A stretch of 64,000 bases of DNA. Source: Paragordius varius (Eukaryota; Nematomorpha). How positions within the stretch are numbered: position 1 is the first letter of the stretch; every line of letters begins with the position of its first letter. Location: contig OZ176050.1 in the NCBI GenBank assembly GCA_964247055.1, forward strand, positions 10,540,001 to 10,604,000, in the 5' to 3' direction. A program made the position numbers and the translations under genes. Positions 48,267 to 59,063 of the stretch are shown here, piece after piece. Below the pieces are notes generated by a model, which ran no database searches, had not been told where the DNA came from, and was given only the letters and a program-made list of their open reading frames with translations.

Positions 48267-48640
48267 TTAATTACGCCGGCTTGTATGATTATGTGTAATT
48301 AATATCAACTGTTGCATCGTTAGCTTGGTTTCTTTGGTAAAATTATTAATACAACGCATTTTACATCTCCCACGTTTTCTTGAACTTTCAACTTTGCCCG
48401 ACATAAGCTGATACTCCAAGTTTTTGGCTCTAGTGATATGGTCAAAGTTATAGAGCTTCATTTTAATGCATAAGCTGTTAAAGGATATTTCAGGTTTGAA
48501 TTTTTCAAAGCAATTTTCTCCAACACAATATTTCGAAAGCATTGATATATCTTTCATCTCCTTCTCTAGTTCCAACTCTCTGGGAATCAATTTGCAAAGT
48601 ATACATTTTAAAATTAAAGCATTGTTTATACTCAAACTTT
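48267..48640 (-). mobile_element. LINE 3'-end fragment
   Basis: A 122-codon open frame on the minus strand ends in RAKNLEYQLMSGKVE, RKRGRCKMRCINNF and KLTMQQLI, which follows the non-LTR tail pattern 'R..NLE..ll.GkveG.RgrGRprtrWiddi..' . It is the 5'-truncated remains of a LINE of the same general type. No flanking duplication was recognised. Confidence 0.45.
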
Positions 48641-49206
48641 ATTACATGATTTGTGCATTTTTTGCTCGAATTACGGGTAATTTTTATGCCCTAATTTAAA
48701 ATATTACTAACTTAAAAAGTATTTATATATTGGGCCAAATTAAAAATATGCTGTCTATGGCTTTTTGAGTTTTATACACAAAGTATATTTATAGAAAATA
48801 TAAATCTAATCGGAACCTCTAATTTTAGTATCCTAATATTAAGCACCATTTGTGATGGTTTATTTTAATTGGATATGGCTAACTCTAAAACTCATAGAAC
48901 TAAAAAAATTTTTAATGTTTAAGAAAAAACCTCATTATGGACAAAAAAGCTTCGGGACAAACATAACAATATCCGTCGTTAAAGTGCAAAAATAATGAAG
49001 TGTTAAACGCTGATATGCATTCTATCACAATAAACATAAATTTTGCTTCCTTTATCAATATATTATTTATTAATACTAATATAACCATATAATCCTGATA
49101 CTTAAATAAATTTTGTAAAAAAACAGAAAGAAAGGCAGTTTAAATAATAATTAGCATATAGAGGCGCTAAAAAGTAATAGGCTGCTAATTTTTGACATGC
49201 ATTATT

Positions 49207-52200
49207 TCATAAATGAGATTGTAGAGTAGAACTGCTGGCAATATTATTGTTAACATAATTGATAGGTGTGATAAGGCAAGTATTCAATTCCGCATTATGT
49301 TCAACCAATGAATGATGGCGATAAAATTCGACCAATTCTGGCAAACTAACAAATCGTAAGGGTTCGGCAAACCCATATAAATTGGTTGTGGCATTTTTGT
49401 AAATGAGACAATGTCGAACTTGACCATGTGTAATTCTATGTTTAATAAATAGAATAACTATTGAAACGTAATTGGTAACAACAATGTGACATAATTTTAT
49501 AAAAAATAAAAAATTATAATTATTGGAATTGTTATGTATACGTAGTTACTTACACATCGATTTGAATTGAAATATAAATTGTAGGTTAGAATACGGAATA
49601 TAACTCATGAAAAAAGCATTAAACAAAAAACGGCAATGATTTATAAAAAAATGACCTATACTTTAAAATTTCAAAAACCTATCACTGAGAGAATAAGGAA
49701 ATAACATGGTAAATGCAAAAAGTACATAGCTTTACCATCAATACATTTCACCGATGATATATTAAAAAAGGTGACAATGATTTCCGCTAATACTTTTCCA
49801 AAGTTATTATATCAATCAACCTAAATTTCGAAATAAAAGGCCTATAAAACTGTATCATACGTTGCTAACCTTAAAAATTACCAAAAAATAGAATAATAAT
49901 TTGATCGAAACTTAAAAAAATATAAAAAGGTTTTATTAATTTTACAGACATAGAATTTTATAATAATTAACTATGAAATACTTAATAAAAATTTTATATA
50001 AATGGGCAGATGTTTAGAATTTTAATTAAAAAAATTATTTAAATATTTTATGTAGTTTGACCAATTATGAATGCATCTTAACCTTGACCACTTTCACAAT
50101 AACCAATCAAATATAGGATAATAAAAATTAAGAAAGAAAAAATTATGTAAAATTGTAAACTTTTTTTCGTATGCTTTATTTGATTTTTATTTAATATTTT
50201 AAAGCTTCTTGCCAGTTAAAAAACATTTATACTTTAGAAACGGCTTGAGACTATGAATGACTGCATTCTTAAACAGTGAAATAGGTTAAAGTTTTTTAAA
50301 AAACGGTCAAAAACTATTCATATGGATAAATAAATATATATAATTTACGTTATTGAAAGGGCATGAGAACTATTAGGTTTCCCGCTAGGTCTTATGAGAA
50401 ATGTCCCCATCTCTTTCCTCCTTAACAAATTTTCTGCACGATTCCTATCACAATTTGTAATGAGCCACAGTTTTTCATCGTTTGAGATCCAATCATTAGA
50501 ATCTAAAATATATAATAATTATATATTTGCTTATCGAAAAAAAAGTTTAAAAAAAATGTTGCACAGAATTTATTAAATGGTATAATAAAATTTTACACTT
50601 ACCTATATTAAATTTTTGATCTGATTCAATTTGTTCATACAATTGGTTCGATTTATGTATTAAATCTTTATCAATATCATCATCCAATAAATTAAGTTGA
50701 GCTAATGATCCGATCGTTTGATGTGCTAATTATAAAAAAAGTGCAAAAAAATATAATATATATTTATTTTATAAAAAACAAGTTTTACAAAATAATTATC
50801 CTAACTATATATAAATGTGACTGCTGCTTACCCATAAAAATGCAATGTAATATTATAAATGCATAATAAAAAATTAAATATTAGTTGATGTGTATGGTAT
50901 TATATTGTTTAAAAAATAATGAGTTTATTACAATGCTATCATTTTAATATGAAATCAATTAATAATTCACAAAGAGAAACCACCATAATGCATTTTACAG
51001 TAAAATGATGTACTGTGGAAAAAATTTACATTTTTATATATAATCTTTGCCCATTCAAAGCCAAATGTCGAAAAAATATAATGCCCCGACAATAGCTTCG
51101 CCCTTTTTTTAAATTAGCTCCTGGGGCCTATCCCGTGTAAAATACGAGTTTTTTTTAAACAAAAGTCCACAAAAATCGTGTCTTTGAGACAATTGAAAAT
51201 GCGATTTCAAAAATATTTGGGGTGGGACCATTCAATTTCAAATATGATTTGTTTTACTTATTTTCGATTGCGCCGAACATAGTCGGATCGCTTTTTTAAT
51301 TTAGGCCCTCTTTTTACTCGCTCCCCCCGTAAAATACAATTTTTTTCAGAAAAGTCCACAAAAATAATTTTTTGAATCTATTTTTCGCCCAAGACATGAG
51401 ACCGTAAAAATTCAATGAGATTTCCAGGTATTCCCTGTTAGAAAGACAAAATTTTACTCGTGCGTTTTTTTATATCGGCTGGTGGGTAAACAGATAACCG
51501 CTAAAAACTGCCCCTTCATATCGAAATAGCGTGCCTTTGGGGCTAATTCAGAAAACCTATAAGGTTATTGAGTTCAACAGGTGCTTTAAATAATACCCGT
51601 TAAAAGGCAAAAATTTAATTCGTGCTGTTTTTTTTAATTTGCCGTTAATTAGGCCCTTCACGCCCTAAAAAATGCGCTATCATTGAACTATTATTTAGTT
51701 TTAAAGCCATTCTTCCATAAACTAATGAGAGAATATGGAATCAATCATAATTCCAGATGTTCTCCGTAAAAAGACAAAAATTTTAATCAAGTGCCTTTTT
51801 TGTGTCCTGGGTAGGGGGCTACCTGCCTACAACTGCGACACCATATCGATACAGCGTGACTTGGAGGCAAATTTTAGAAAACTTATCGGGCCATATAATA
51901 AAGGCCTGAAATATTACCCGTAAAAAAGCAATAATTTAAGTAGAGCGGTTTTATTATAGTACCCCTAATTAGGCTCTTGCCCTAAAAAATGCGCCACCAT
52001 AGAATGACTTTTTGGTTTTGAGGCAATTTTTCAAAAATCACAAGATAGCATATGGAATCAATCATGACACCAGGTATTACCCGAATTGAGGCAAAAATTT
52101 ATATCGAGTTTTTTTTGTTTAACACCTTGTTAGGGGGCAATCCACGTAAAACTGCGTCATTATATCGATACAGCATGCCTTTATAGCCATTTTCAGAAAA

Positions 52201-55200
52201 CCTATGATACTAGCCTAAAATCTTTATTACCCCTTAAAAAACAAATATTTTAGTATAGGGGGGTTATTTAAATGAGTCGCTAAGTAAAATTTTACGCCCT
52301 GAAAAATGCGCCGCCATAAAACAATTTTTTGGTTTTGAAGCAATATTCCAAGAAATTATAGGAACATATGGAATCCATGATAATTCCAGATATTCCCCAT
52401 GTGTGAAGACAAAAATTTTTCCCAACGCTCTTTTTAATACCTGCCCCTATGTAAGGAGTTACCCGCTAAAAACTAGTATATAGAAATTGCGTTGTTTTGG
52501 AGCGAATTTACAGAAAATTTATGAAGCCATTAGAGCCCATTAAGGGCTTTAAATATTACCCATAACAAGGTAAAAATTAAAGTCAGGCGTTTTTTATCGT
52601 TAGTTTAGGTAGTTTATGGCCTAAAAATACGTCATTATATAACGATTATTTAGTGTTGAGGTATTTTTTCGAATAATCCATGAGACAAAAAATTGCAATA
52701 TTCTACATTTATGTAGGCTTTAAGGGTTTTTAACACTAAAGAAGTGTAGGGAATACCATTCCTAAGATGCATTAAAAGCTGTTTTGCCACCATCTTCTGG
52801 AGCTCTTCTTCTGTATATAGGATATCCATTGTTATCTGTAATCGTATTTGTTAATAAAAACCTGGGATACCGCTTGAAGCATATTCCATCTTTCATACAT
52901 GGGCACGTAGGGTTTAAATCGTTACAGGGTCCATGTATCATATATTTCATAACAACATCATTTAAATCTGTATCAATCGTAGGATCAGGTATTTTAGCGG
53001 ATATAAAAGAATCTATTTCACTTGACTGGTATTTTGGAATAAAGCCAAATCGATATATGTGCATGTGGTAGTCCCCTCTTTTGCCACTCGACTGAGTACA
53101 TCCAACATTGCACTGTACCAAACACCTCGAATCTAACTATACAATCATCAAAAATCTAAGCTTCTGAGATAGTAGTAGAATTTTTATAGATTTCCAAAGA
53201 GGATTACGTGTAAATGTAATAAATAAATCTGGCGCCCACATTGTGCCACATACGCGAGAGCATCCTGGGCATATAGATGCATATGACGAGGACTACCTAT
53301 GTATGAGGATGGTAGTATTGTAAATCTCCCAATATCGTTAATATTATATTCATTAATTAAAGCATCTCGCAGGTGTATATATATATTCTTCAGAACAAAG
53401 TTTAGCCTGATTTAACCGAAGATATAACATACGCTCTGTTTTCATTTTTGCATACATATCTACAATGTATTGGTGAAATAATTGTCGGCATCTTAAAATA
53501 TGATTATCCTGACCGTCCCTTATCATTAATCGATACGAATAATATTTCATTGCGCTACATTTTTTATTAATTTCTTGTTTGGTGATAGATTAATCATTAT
53601 AACATTAAAAATTATATCCATCTCTGCCATCCTAGAATATTAGTGGATATTGTAATAATAAATTATTGCAATGGATCAAGTTCAACTATATCATCACCAA
53701 CAAAATATATTTGTAAAAAATTGTGATGGCTCCCTTGTGCCGGAAGCAAAGAGCCTGCCTTTGGATTTGACCTTTTACTTATAAAAGTTAGTTCATTAAT
53801 TTATACTATATCAGTTCCAAACGATGTCATTTGAAAGCAAGAATTGTACCCCCTAATATTTTGCAAAAAATGTTTAGAATCAGGAGTAGTATTGGCTAGA
53901 AGATTATTTAATGTCATGGGTAAACTCTGAAATGGTGGTAAATACACCTTACGTGATGCACAACATAGCCCTTTGGATTCATTTTTAAATCTTAGAGCAT
54001 TACAATAGGAACATATTATACTCATGGAGCCAATGTCATCCTCACGTAATGCGTGATAGTCGATATCTGTATCATAATGAAAGGCTAAACGATGGTATTG
54101 AGGTTAGCATCCATTACCATTGGTGTATGTAAATTTTTAACATGGGTCCTATAGATAAAATCGCTTTATCTATAATACAAATAGAACAGCAATACGCATA
54201 CAAGGTCCATCATGCTGATCTGTTGTTTGGCTCTTGATTTGAAATTAATGTTATAACATAATGGAGTAGGAGTGCACGATACAGCGGGAACATTATGATA
54301 CAGATATCGACTATCACGCATTACGTGAGGATGACATTGGCTCCATGAGTATAATATGTTCCTATTGTAATGCTCTAAGATTTAAAAATGAATCCAAAGG
54401 GTTATGTTGTGCATCAGGTAAGGTTCATTTACCACCATTTCAGAGTTTACCCATAACATTAAATAATCTTCTAGCCGATAATACTTCTGAATCTAAACAT
54501 TTTTTGCGAAATATTAGGGCAAATTCCTGCTTTCAAATGACATCATTTGGAGCTGATATAGTACCAACTAATGAGCTAACTTTTAGGGTGAGAGGTCAAA
54601 TCTATCATAAAGCAGGTTCTTTACTTCCACAACAAGGGATTGATCACAAATTTTTACAAATATATTTTGTTGGCGAAGATACGGTTGAATTTGGTATCCG
54701 TTGCAATAATTATATCAATCTTAAGAGGCCAATATTAATGCAGTTACAGGAAATATTACATCGTCATAATCAGTTGGTGAAATTGTTCAAAACAGCTATA
54801 GATATGATGCCGTATGATACGCATAAAATTGTTATTCATGCTGACAAAGTGCCTCATGGCCAACATGAACGCAGATATAATGCTCCTACAATGGATGAGG
54901 TGGCGATTGTTATGGACGGCGATCATTTTTATTCAAGAGATATTGTTCTTCACCTGAGAAGCAATAACCTAAAAAATGTGTCCTAAACTCATAGATGTTA
55001 CGATCCACTACAATATCCACTATTATTCTGGGATGGCACAGATGGATATAATTTTAATGTTAAAATGATTAATCCTATCACTAAACAAGAAACTAATAAA
55101 AAATGTAGCGCTATGAAATATTATTCCTATCGTTTAATGATAAGGGACGGTGAGGATAATCATATTTTAAGATGCAGACAATTATTTCACCAATACATTG

Positions 55201-57457
55201 TAGATATGTATGCAAAAATAGAAACAGAACGTATGTTATATCTTCGCTTAAATCAGGCTAAACTTCGTTCTGAAGAATATATACACTTACGATGCTATAA
55301 TTAATGAATGTAACAACGATATTTGGAGATATACAATATTACCATCTTCATACATAGGTAGTCCTCGCCATATGCATGAATATGCCCAAGATGCGCTCGC
55401 GTATGTGGCACAGTGTGGGCGGCCAGATTTATTTATTACATTTAAATGTAATCTTATTTGGGAATCTATAACTGTTCTCCTACTCCCTGGACAGGCCCCA
55501 AAAGATAGGCACGACATCACAGCTCGAGTGTTTAAGCAAAAGCTTAGATCTTTAATTGAATATATAGTTAAATTAGATGTGTTTGGTGAAGTGCAATGTT
55601 GGATGTACTCAGTGGAATGGCAAAAGAGGGGATTACCAAATGCACATATATTGATTTGGCTTTATTCAAAAATAAAGTCAAGTGAAATAGATTCTATTAT
55701 ATCCGCTGAAATACCTGATCCTATGACTGATAAAAAATTAAATGAGGCTGTTTTGAAATATATGATACATGAACCCTGTAACGAATCAAACCCAAGGTGT
55801 CCATGTATGAAAGATGGAAGATGCTCCAAGCGATATCCCAGTTTATTAACAAATACGATTACAGATAACAATGGACCTTTATACAGAAGAAAAGCTCCAG
55901 AGGATGGTGGCAAAACAGCTTTAATGCATCTTAGGAATGGTGACGTAGAAATAGATAATCGATGGGTGATTCCCTACTCCCCCTTATTGTTAAAAACCTT
56001 TAAGGCTCACATAAACGTAGAATATTGCAATTCTGTAAAATCGATCAAATACATTTGCAAGTATATAAAAAAAGGCAGTGATATGGCTGTTTTTCGCGTC
56101 CAACCTGAAATTGCAAGTGAAAATATTAAAGATGAAATATCCCAGTATTAGTCAGGAAGATATATAAGTAGCAGTGAGGCTGTTTGGCGAATATTTTCCT
56201 TTCCCATACATGAACGTAGCCCTACAGTTGTTCATTTATCAATACATTTAGAAAATGGGCAACGTGTCTATTTTACACCTTCTAATGCCATAGAGGTAGC
56301 TAGAAAGCCACCAGATACTACTATAATTGCTTTCTTTAAGTTATGCCAAAAGGACGCCTTTGCGAAAACATTCCTATTACATATGGAACTCTAAAAAAGA
56401 ATTCGAACGGCGCAAGCGAGAGATTCAGTTGCTAGTCTGGTATATGTAAAGGTGCGGCATTACGAATGTTTTTTACTTCGTCTGTTATTGATAAATGTGA
56501 GAGGACCATCTTCATTTAACAATTTGAAAACCGTAAACGGTGTTTTAAATCATACGTTTCGCGGTGCATGCCAGGTGCTCAAGTTGTTGGAAAATGATCA
56601 ACATTGAGATTTATGTATCCATGATGCCCCAAACATCCTACCCTCATCAAATACGTACTTTGTTTGCTATTATATTAAAGCTTCACCCTCATAACCGGCG
56701 GAGCTATGGGAAAAAAAATCAAATGTCTGAGGACATCTTGCTGCAGTACTGTTCAGGTAATTTAATAATAATAACGATGAAGTAGAAATTTTTAATAACG
56801 CTTTGCTAAAAATAAAATTCCCCACCCCAACTTCTTCGCGCTGCGTAGCAGGCCGATTGCGCTAAATTATATTTATGTAAATAAAACCATTTGTATCCAT
56901 TTCATTGGTGTCATCCTCCATTTGAGTCGCATTCAATGTTTCTTCATCTTCGTTTATCCAATTATCAACAGTGACTTGATTAAAACCACGATTTATTAAT
57001 TGTCTAAAATGCGTAAAATAAAAAGGATTTATGAATTACCCAAATATACCAAACCGTCTATTATTCAATAAAATGTAAACAAGTTATATAACATACCATA
57101 TCATAAAAATATTTCAGCCCTTCATATAATTGAAAAATATATCATTTTACATTGTCCAATTTACTTAAAACAACGATAAATATAACTATTTAAATTTTTT
57201 TAAAATTTACGAGATTATGGTTTTTAAAGATATTTTATTGTTAGGTGACAAAGTGAGGGAGGCGACCCTTTAAAGAAAATTTATTAAATTATGGTAAATA
57301 TTTGTATATTTTAATCAGCATAAGAAAGCGAATACCGATAGCTATTTATTATGTGATTTAACATAGTCTCCTTAAAGACTTTACAGTTATAATATATAAA
57401 CATTATTTTTAGTACTCAAATGAATGCTGTTATATACTAACAGTTATGTTCATAACA

Positions 57458-57526
<69 letters not shown>

Positions 57527-59009
57527 ATACATTTTAAGATTTTCTTTCCTCCTATGTAAGTCCATAAGAACTGGTTTTAATTGATTGAAATGAGTTTCCA
57601 ACTCACCACATTTGGTTTCGTGTTGATTAATTTTTTGTTGAAGGGCCGTTAAATGGTTCAACAATTGTACACGTTTAGTTTGCATGGTTGACATGTTATT
57701 CTCAATGATAGACATATCCCTTCCACTAAGCATAGTAACGTAAGTTTGAGCATTACGGGTCAAGAGCAACATTTGACGATCAAACGCTTCAATCAGGCAA
57801 TTAAGTGCATGAGCCGCTGCAAACATAGCATATGTACTTTAAATTAATCTTTTCAAATTTACCCTTAAACAATTTAATAAGAGTTTCAACATTTTATATA
57901 TAAACCATTTACGCCTCAAATTCATTCTTAAACACTTCTGGATTCCGGATATTTTAAATCCGCAAACATTCCAACACAACAATCTCCACTTCATTTTAAA
58001 ATTCAAAAATTTAATACTTATTTCTGGGCTAAATTGACTTATGAATAAGATTAAATTTGTTTTAAACAAAGTTTTTTATTGGATAATATTTTTAAAAAAT
58101 AGGTAGTTTTGGATTTAAATGCCTGAATAATTATATTTTGTTATATGATTATCTATATTTTTGAAAAAAACAACTTATAAACTATAGTAAAACGATAAAA
58201 AATTAATAAATTTCATCTAAATTATTGATTCGGCCTAAAAACCGATAAATTATTTACAGTTTATTTGTGAAATAAATGGTATCTGGAGCTATCTCCAAAA
58301 AAATTTTACGCTTTGTTTAAAAGAACAAAAGCTTTAACAACAAATCATAATGTTTAAATATTACCTTTTCGATCTTTTTCCAATGTTGATCGGGTTAAAT
58401 TTAATTGTACATAGGTACGATTAGCAATACGGGATTTCATTAGATGTTTTTGAGCAATATTTTGCAATAAAGAACGATATGATATGGGAGATTTTTTAGG
58501 TGAACATCCTATTAAATTATCGCTATCCTCCATAAATTTGTTGCTCTCATGACCATTAGATGATTTGGATGACGATCTAGATCGGTAAGAAGATTTACAA
58601 ACAGGTTCTCCCAATTTTATATCAAGAGATCTATTATATTCAATGAGAGAATGTGATTGATAAAATTCAATTAAATTTTGAAGGCTTGTAAATGCCAAGG
58701 GTTTGGCAAACCCGTATTTTCCATGTTCAAAGTAAATCTTTATCAGTTTGTTGGTCATATCTTTTCTATATTAATGTATAATTAAAGGTCATACCTCAAC
58801 GTAAGGGTAAACTCCTTATATCGTTTTTGATTTAAAGAATATCTCACTAAAAAGGATCCGTCACTAGCTCCATTCAATAACTGGTCACAAAACACTCTGT
58901 CTACATTACCCCAAAACCAATCGATATTTTCTAAGGAATCATCGTCAATATGTTTCGCTATAATTATTAAATTAAACAATAATACATGGAGATCCATATC
59001 CCGAATCAT
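49207..59009 (-). CDS. PIK3R: PI3-kinase regulatory subunit, p85-type, SH3/BH-less (seven exons, 507 aa)
   Basis: Adaptor that binds phosphotyrosine receptors through two SH2 domains and holds the p110 catalytic subunit through the inter-SH2 coiled coil. Minus-strand exons: 59009-58795, 58765-58365, 57816-57531, 57003-56888, 50725-50603, 50502-50349, 49435-49207. Phases agree (2,1,2,1,1,2) and 1524 nt end in TGA. nSH2 (about 31-135): IDWFWGNVDR, SFLVR, TLRKDMTNKLIKIYF, KYGFAKPLAF. iSH2: ALNCLIEAFDRQM..LKPVLMDLHRRKENL, closing with INRGFNQVTVDNWINED. cSH2: LWLITNCDRNRAENLL, TFLIRPSG, YGFAEPLRF, LVEHN. Both phosphate-binding arginines are present. No SH3 or BH domain precedes nSH2, as in p55/p50-type or invertebrate short forms. 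An acceptor-like ATTATAG within exon 1 leaves room for an alternative first exon. Intron 4 is 6.2 kb and full of Helitron DNA. Confidence 0.9.
51040..51480 (+). repeat. Old fragment of the Helitron body unit
   Basis: 'ccccgacaatagcttcgccc', 'aaatcgtgtctttgagacaa' and 'gaacatagtcggatcgct' are colinear with units of the element at 36649-38548 but more diverged, and sit in intron 4 of p85. Confidence 0.65.
51460..52692 (+). repeat. Tandem array, four diverged units of about 310 bp
   Basis: Four successive units start near 51460, 51786, 52100 and 52420. Each carries 'gc.attt..gaaaac.tat', 'taaatattacccgtaaaa', 'cgccctaaaaaatgcgcc' and 'atatggaatcaatcat.atccagatattc'. They resemble a sub-part of the Helitron body unit and stop abruptly at the coding Helitron arm (52693). 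Confidence 0.7.
52693..54078 (-). mobile_element. Helitron Rep fragment, left arm of an inverted pair
   Basis: On the minus strand it encodes parts of the Helitron-like N-terminal/Rep region: MSIICSYCNALRFKNE (54025), MKYYSYRLMIRDGQDN (53550), and CPCMKDGICFKRYP (about 52870). It mirrors 54291-56033 with about 360 bp missing. At about 53070 the frame matching the other arm reads PHAHI, i.e. the HUH histidine pair. Frames are broken and no helicase is present. It lies in intron 4 of p85. Confidence 0.8.
54020..54350. repeat. Centre of a large inverted repeat
   Basis: 54020-54078 and 54291-54350 are reverse complements, essentially perfect over about 60 bases (ACTCATGGAGCCAATGTCAT at the left, its inverse at the right). 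The unpaired spacer is about 212 bp. The arms continue as two head-to-head Helitron copies. Confidence 0.85.
54291..56865 (+). mobile_element. Helitron, right arm with Rep domain and 3' terminus, helicase missing
   Basis: Three blocks of open frame: 54345-54986 (CSYCNALRFKNESKGLCC, then FRVRGQIYHKAGSLLP), 55065-55304 (KYYSYRLMIRDG) and 55372-56151. The last holds the Rep motifs: CGRPDLFITFKCN, GLPNAHILIW and KYICKYIKKG. These correspond to Helitron Rep motif 1, the HUH motif (here with Asn in place of the first His) and the Tyr motif with two Tyr. The PIF1-like helicase that should follow is gone; after about 56150 only short relics remain before the 3' end. The end is GCTGCGTAGCAG, 11 bases, CTAA at 56862-56865. 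It is immobile on its own but may once have mobilised the shorter family members. Confidence 0.85.
56840..56865 (+). repeat. Helitron 3' terminal hairpin and CTAA end
   Basis: It is the counterpart of the CTAG end at 38548: both have CTTC(C/T)TCG, the GCTGCGTAGCAG hairpin, CGA, and CGCTAR. The element stops 21 bp from the splice donor of p85 exon 4 (last exon base 56888). Confidence 0.75.
57461..57524. repeat. TA microsatellite next to a p85 splice donor
   Basis: About 32 TA units beginning 5 nt inside the intron after p85 exon 3 (minus-strand donor GTATTACATATATA...). A length change here could influence splicing. Confidence 0.9.
58766..58794 (-). other. 29-nt intron inside the nSH2 domain of p85
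   Basis: GTATGACC...TTAATATAG, 29 bases on the minus strand. Its removal joins FTLTLR to KDMTNKLIKIYF, the expected nSH2 sequence (TLTLR-K-NNKLIKI in vertebrates). Not a multiple of three; phase 2 on both sides. Confidence 0.9.
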
Positions 59010-59063
59010 CCGTTACTTTGGTCATATTGAACACAGCACTTTTTACATGAATGTGTGGAAAAG
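59010..59063. promoter_or_regulatory. 54-bp divergent intergenic region between p85 and endosulfine
   Basis: Only 54 bp separate the two start codons, which point away from each other. No TATA box is obvious. Either this is a very compact bidirectional promoter, or the transcripts overlap at their 5' ends, or p85 has a further upstream first exon. Confidence 0.55.

Noticed and set aside
55662-55913. 83-codon minus-strand frame
   Set aside because: Antisense of the Helitron Rep region.
57817-57826. Methionine start (MFAAAH) for an independent iSH2 protein
   Set aside because: Those codons are the tail of the upstream intron, ending in TTTGCAG, the acceptor of p85 exon 3.
57839-58069. Extra p85 exon between nSH2 and iSH2
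   Set aside because: Exon phases already join 58365 directly to 57816 in frame; the open frame in between does not resemble p85 and would need a mismatched phase.
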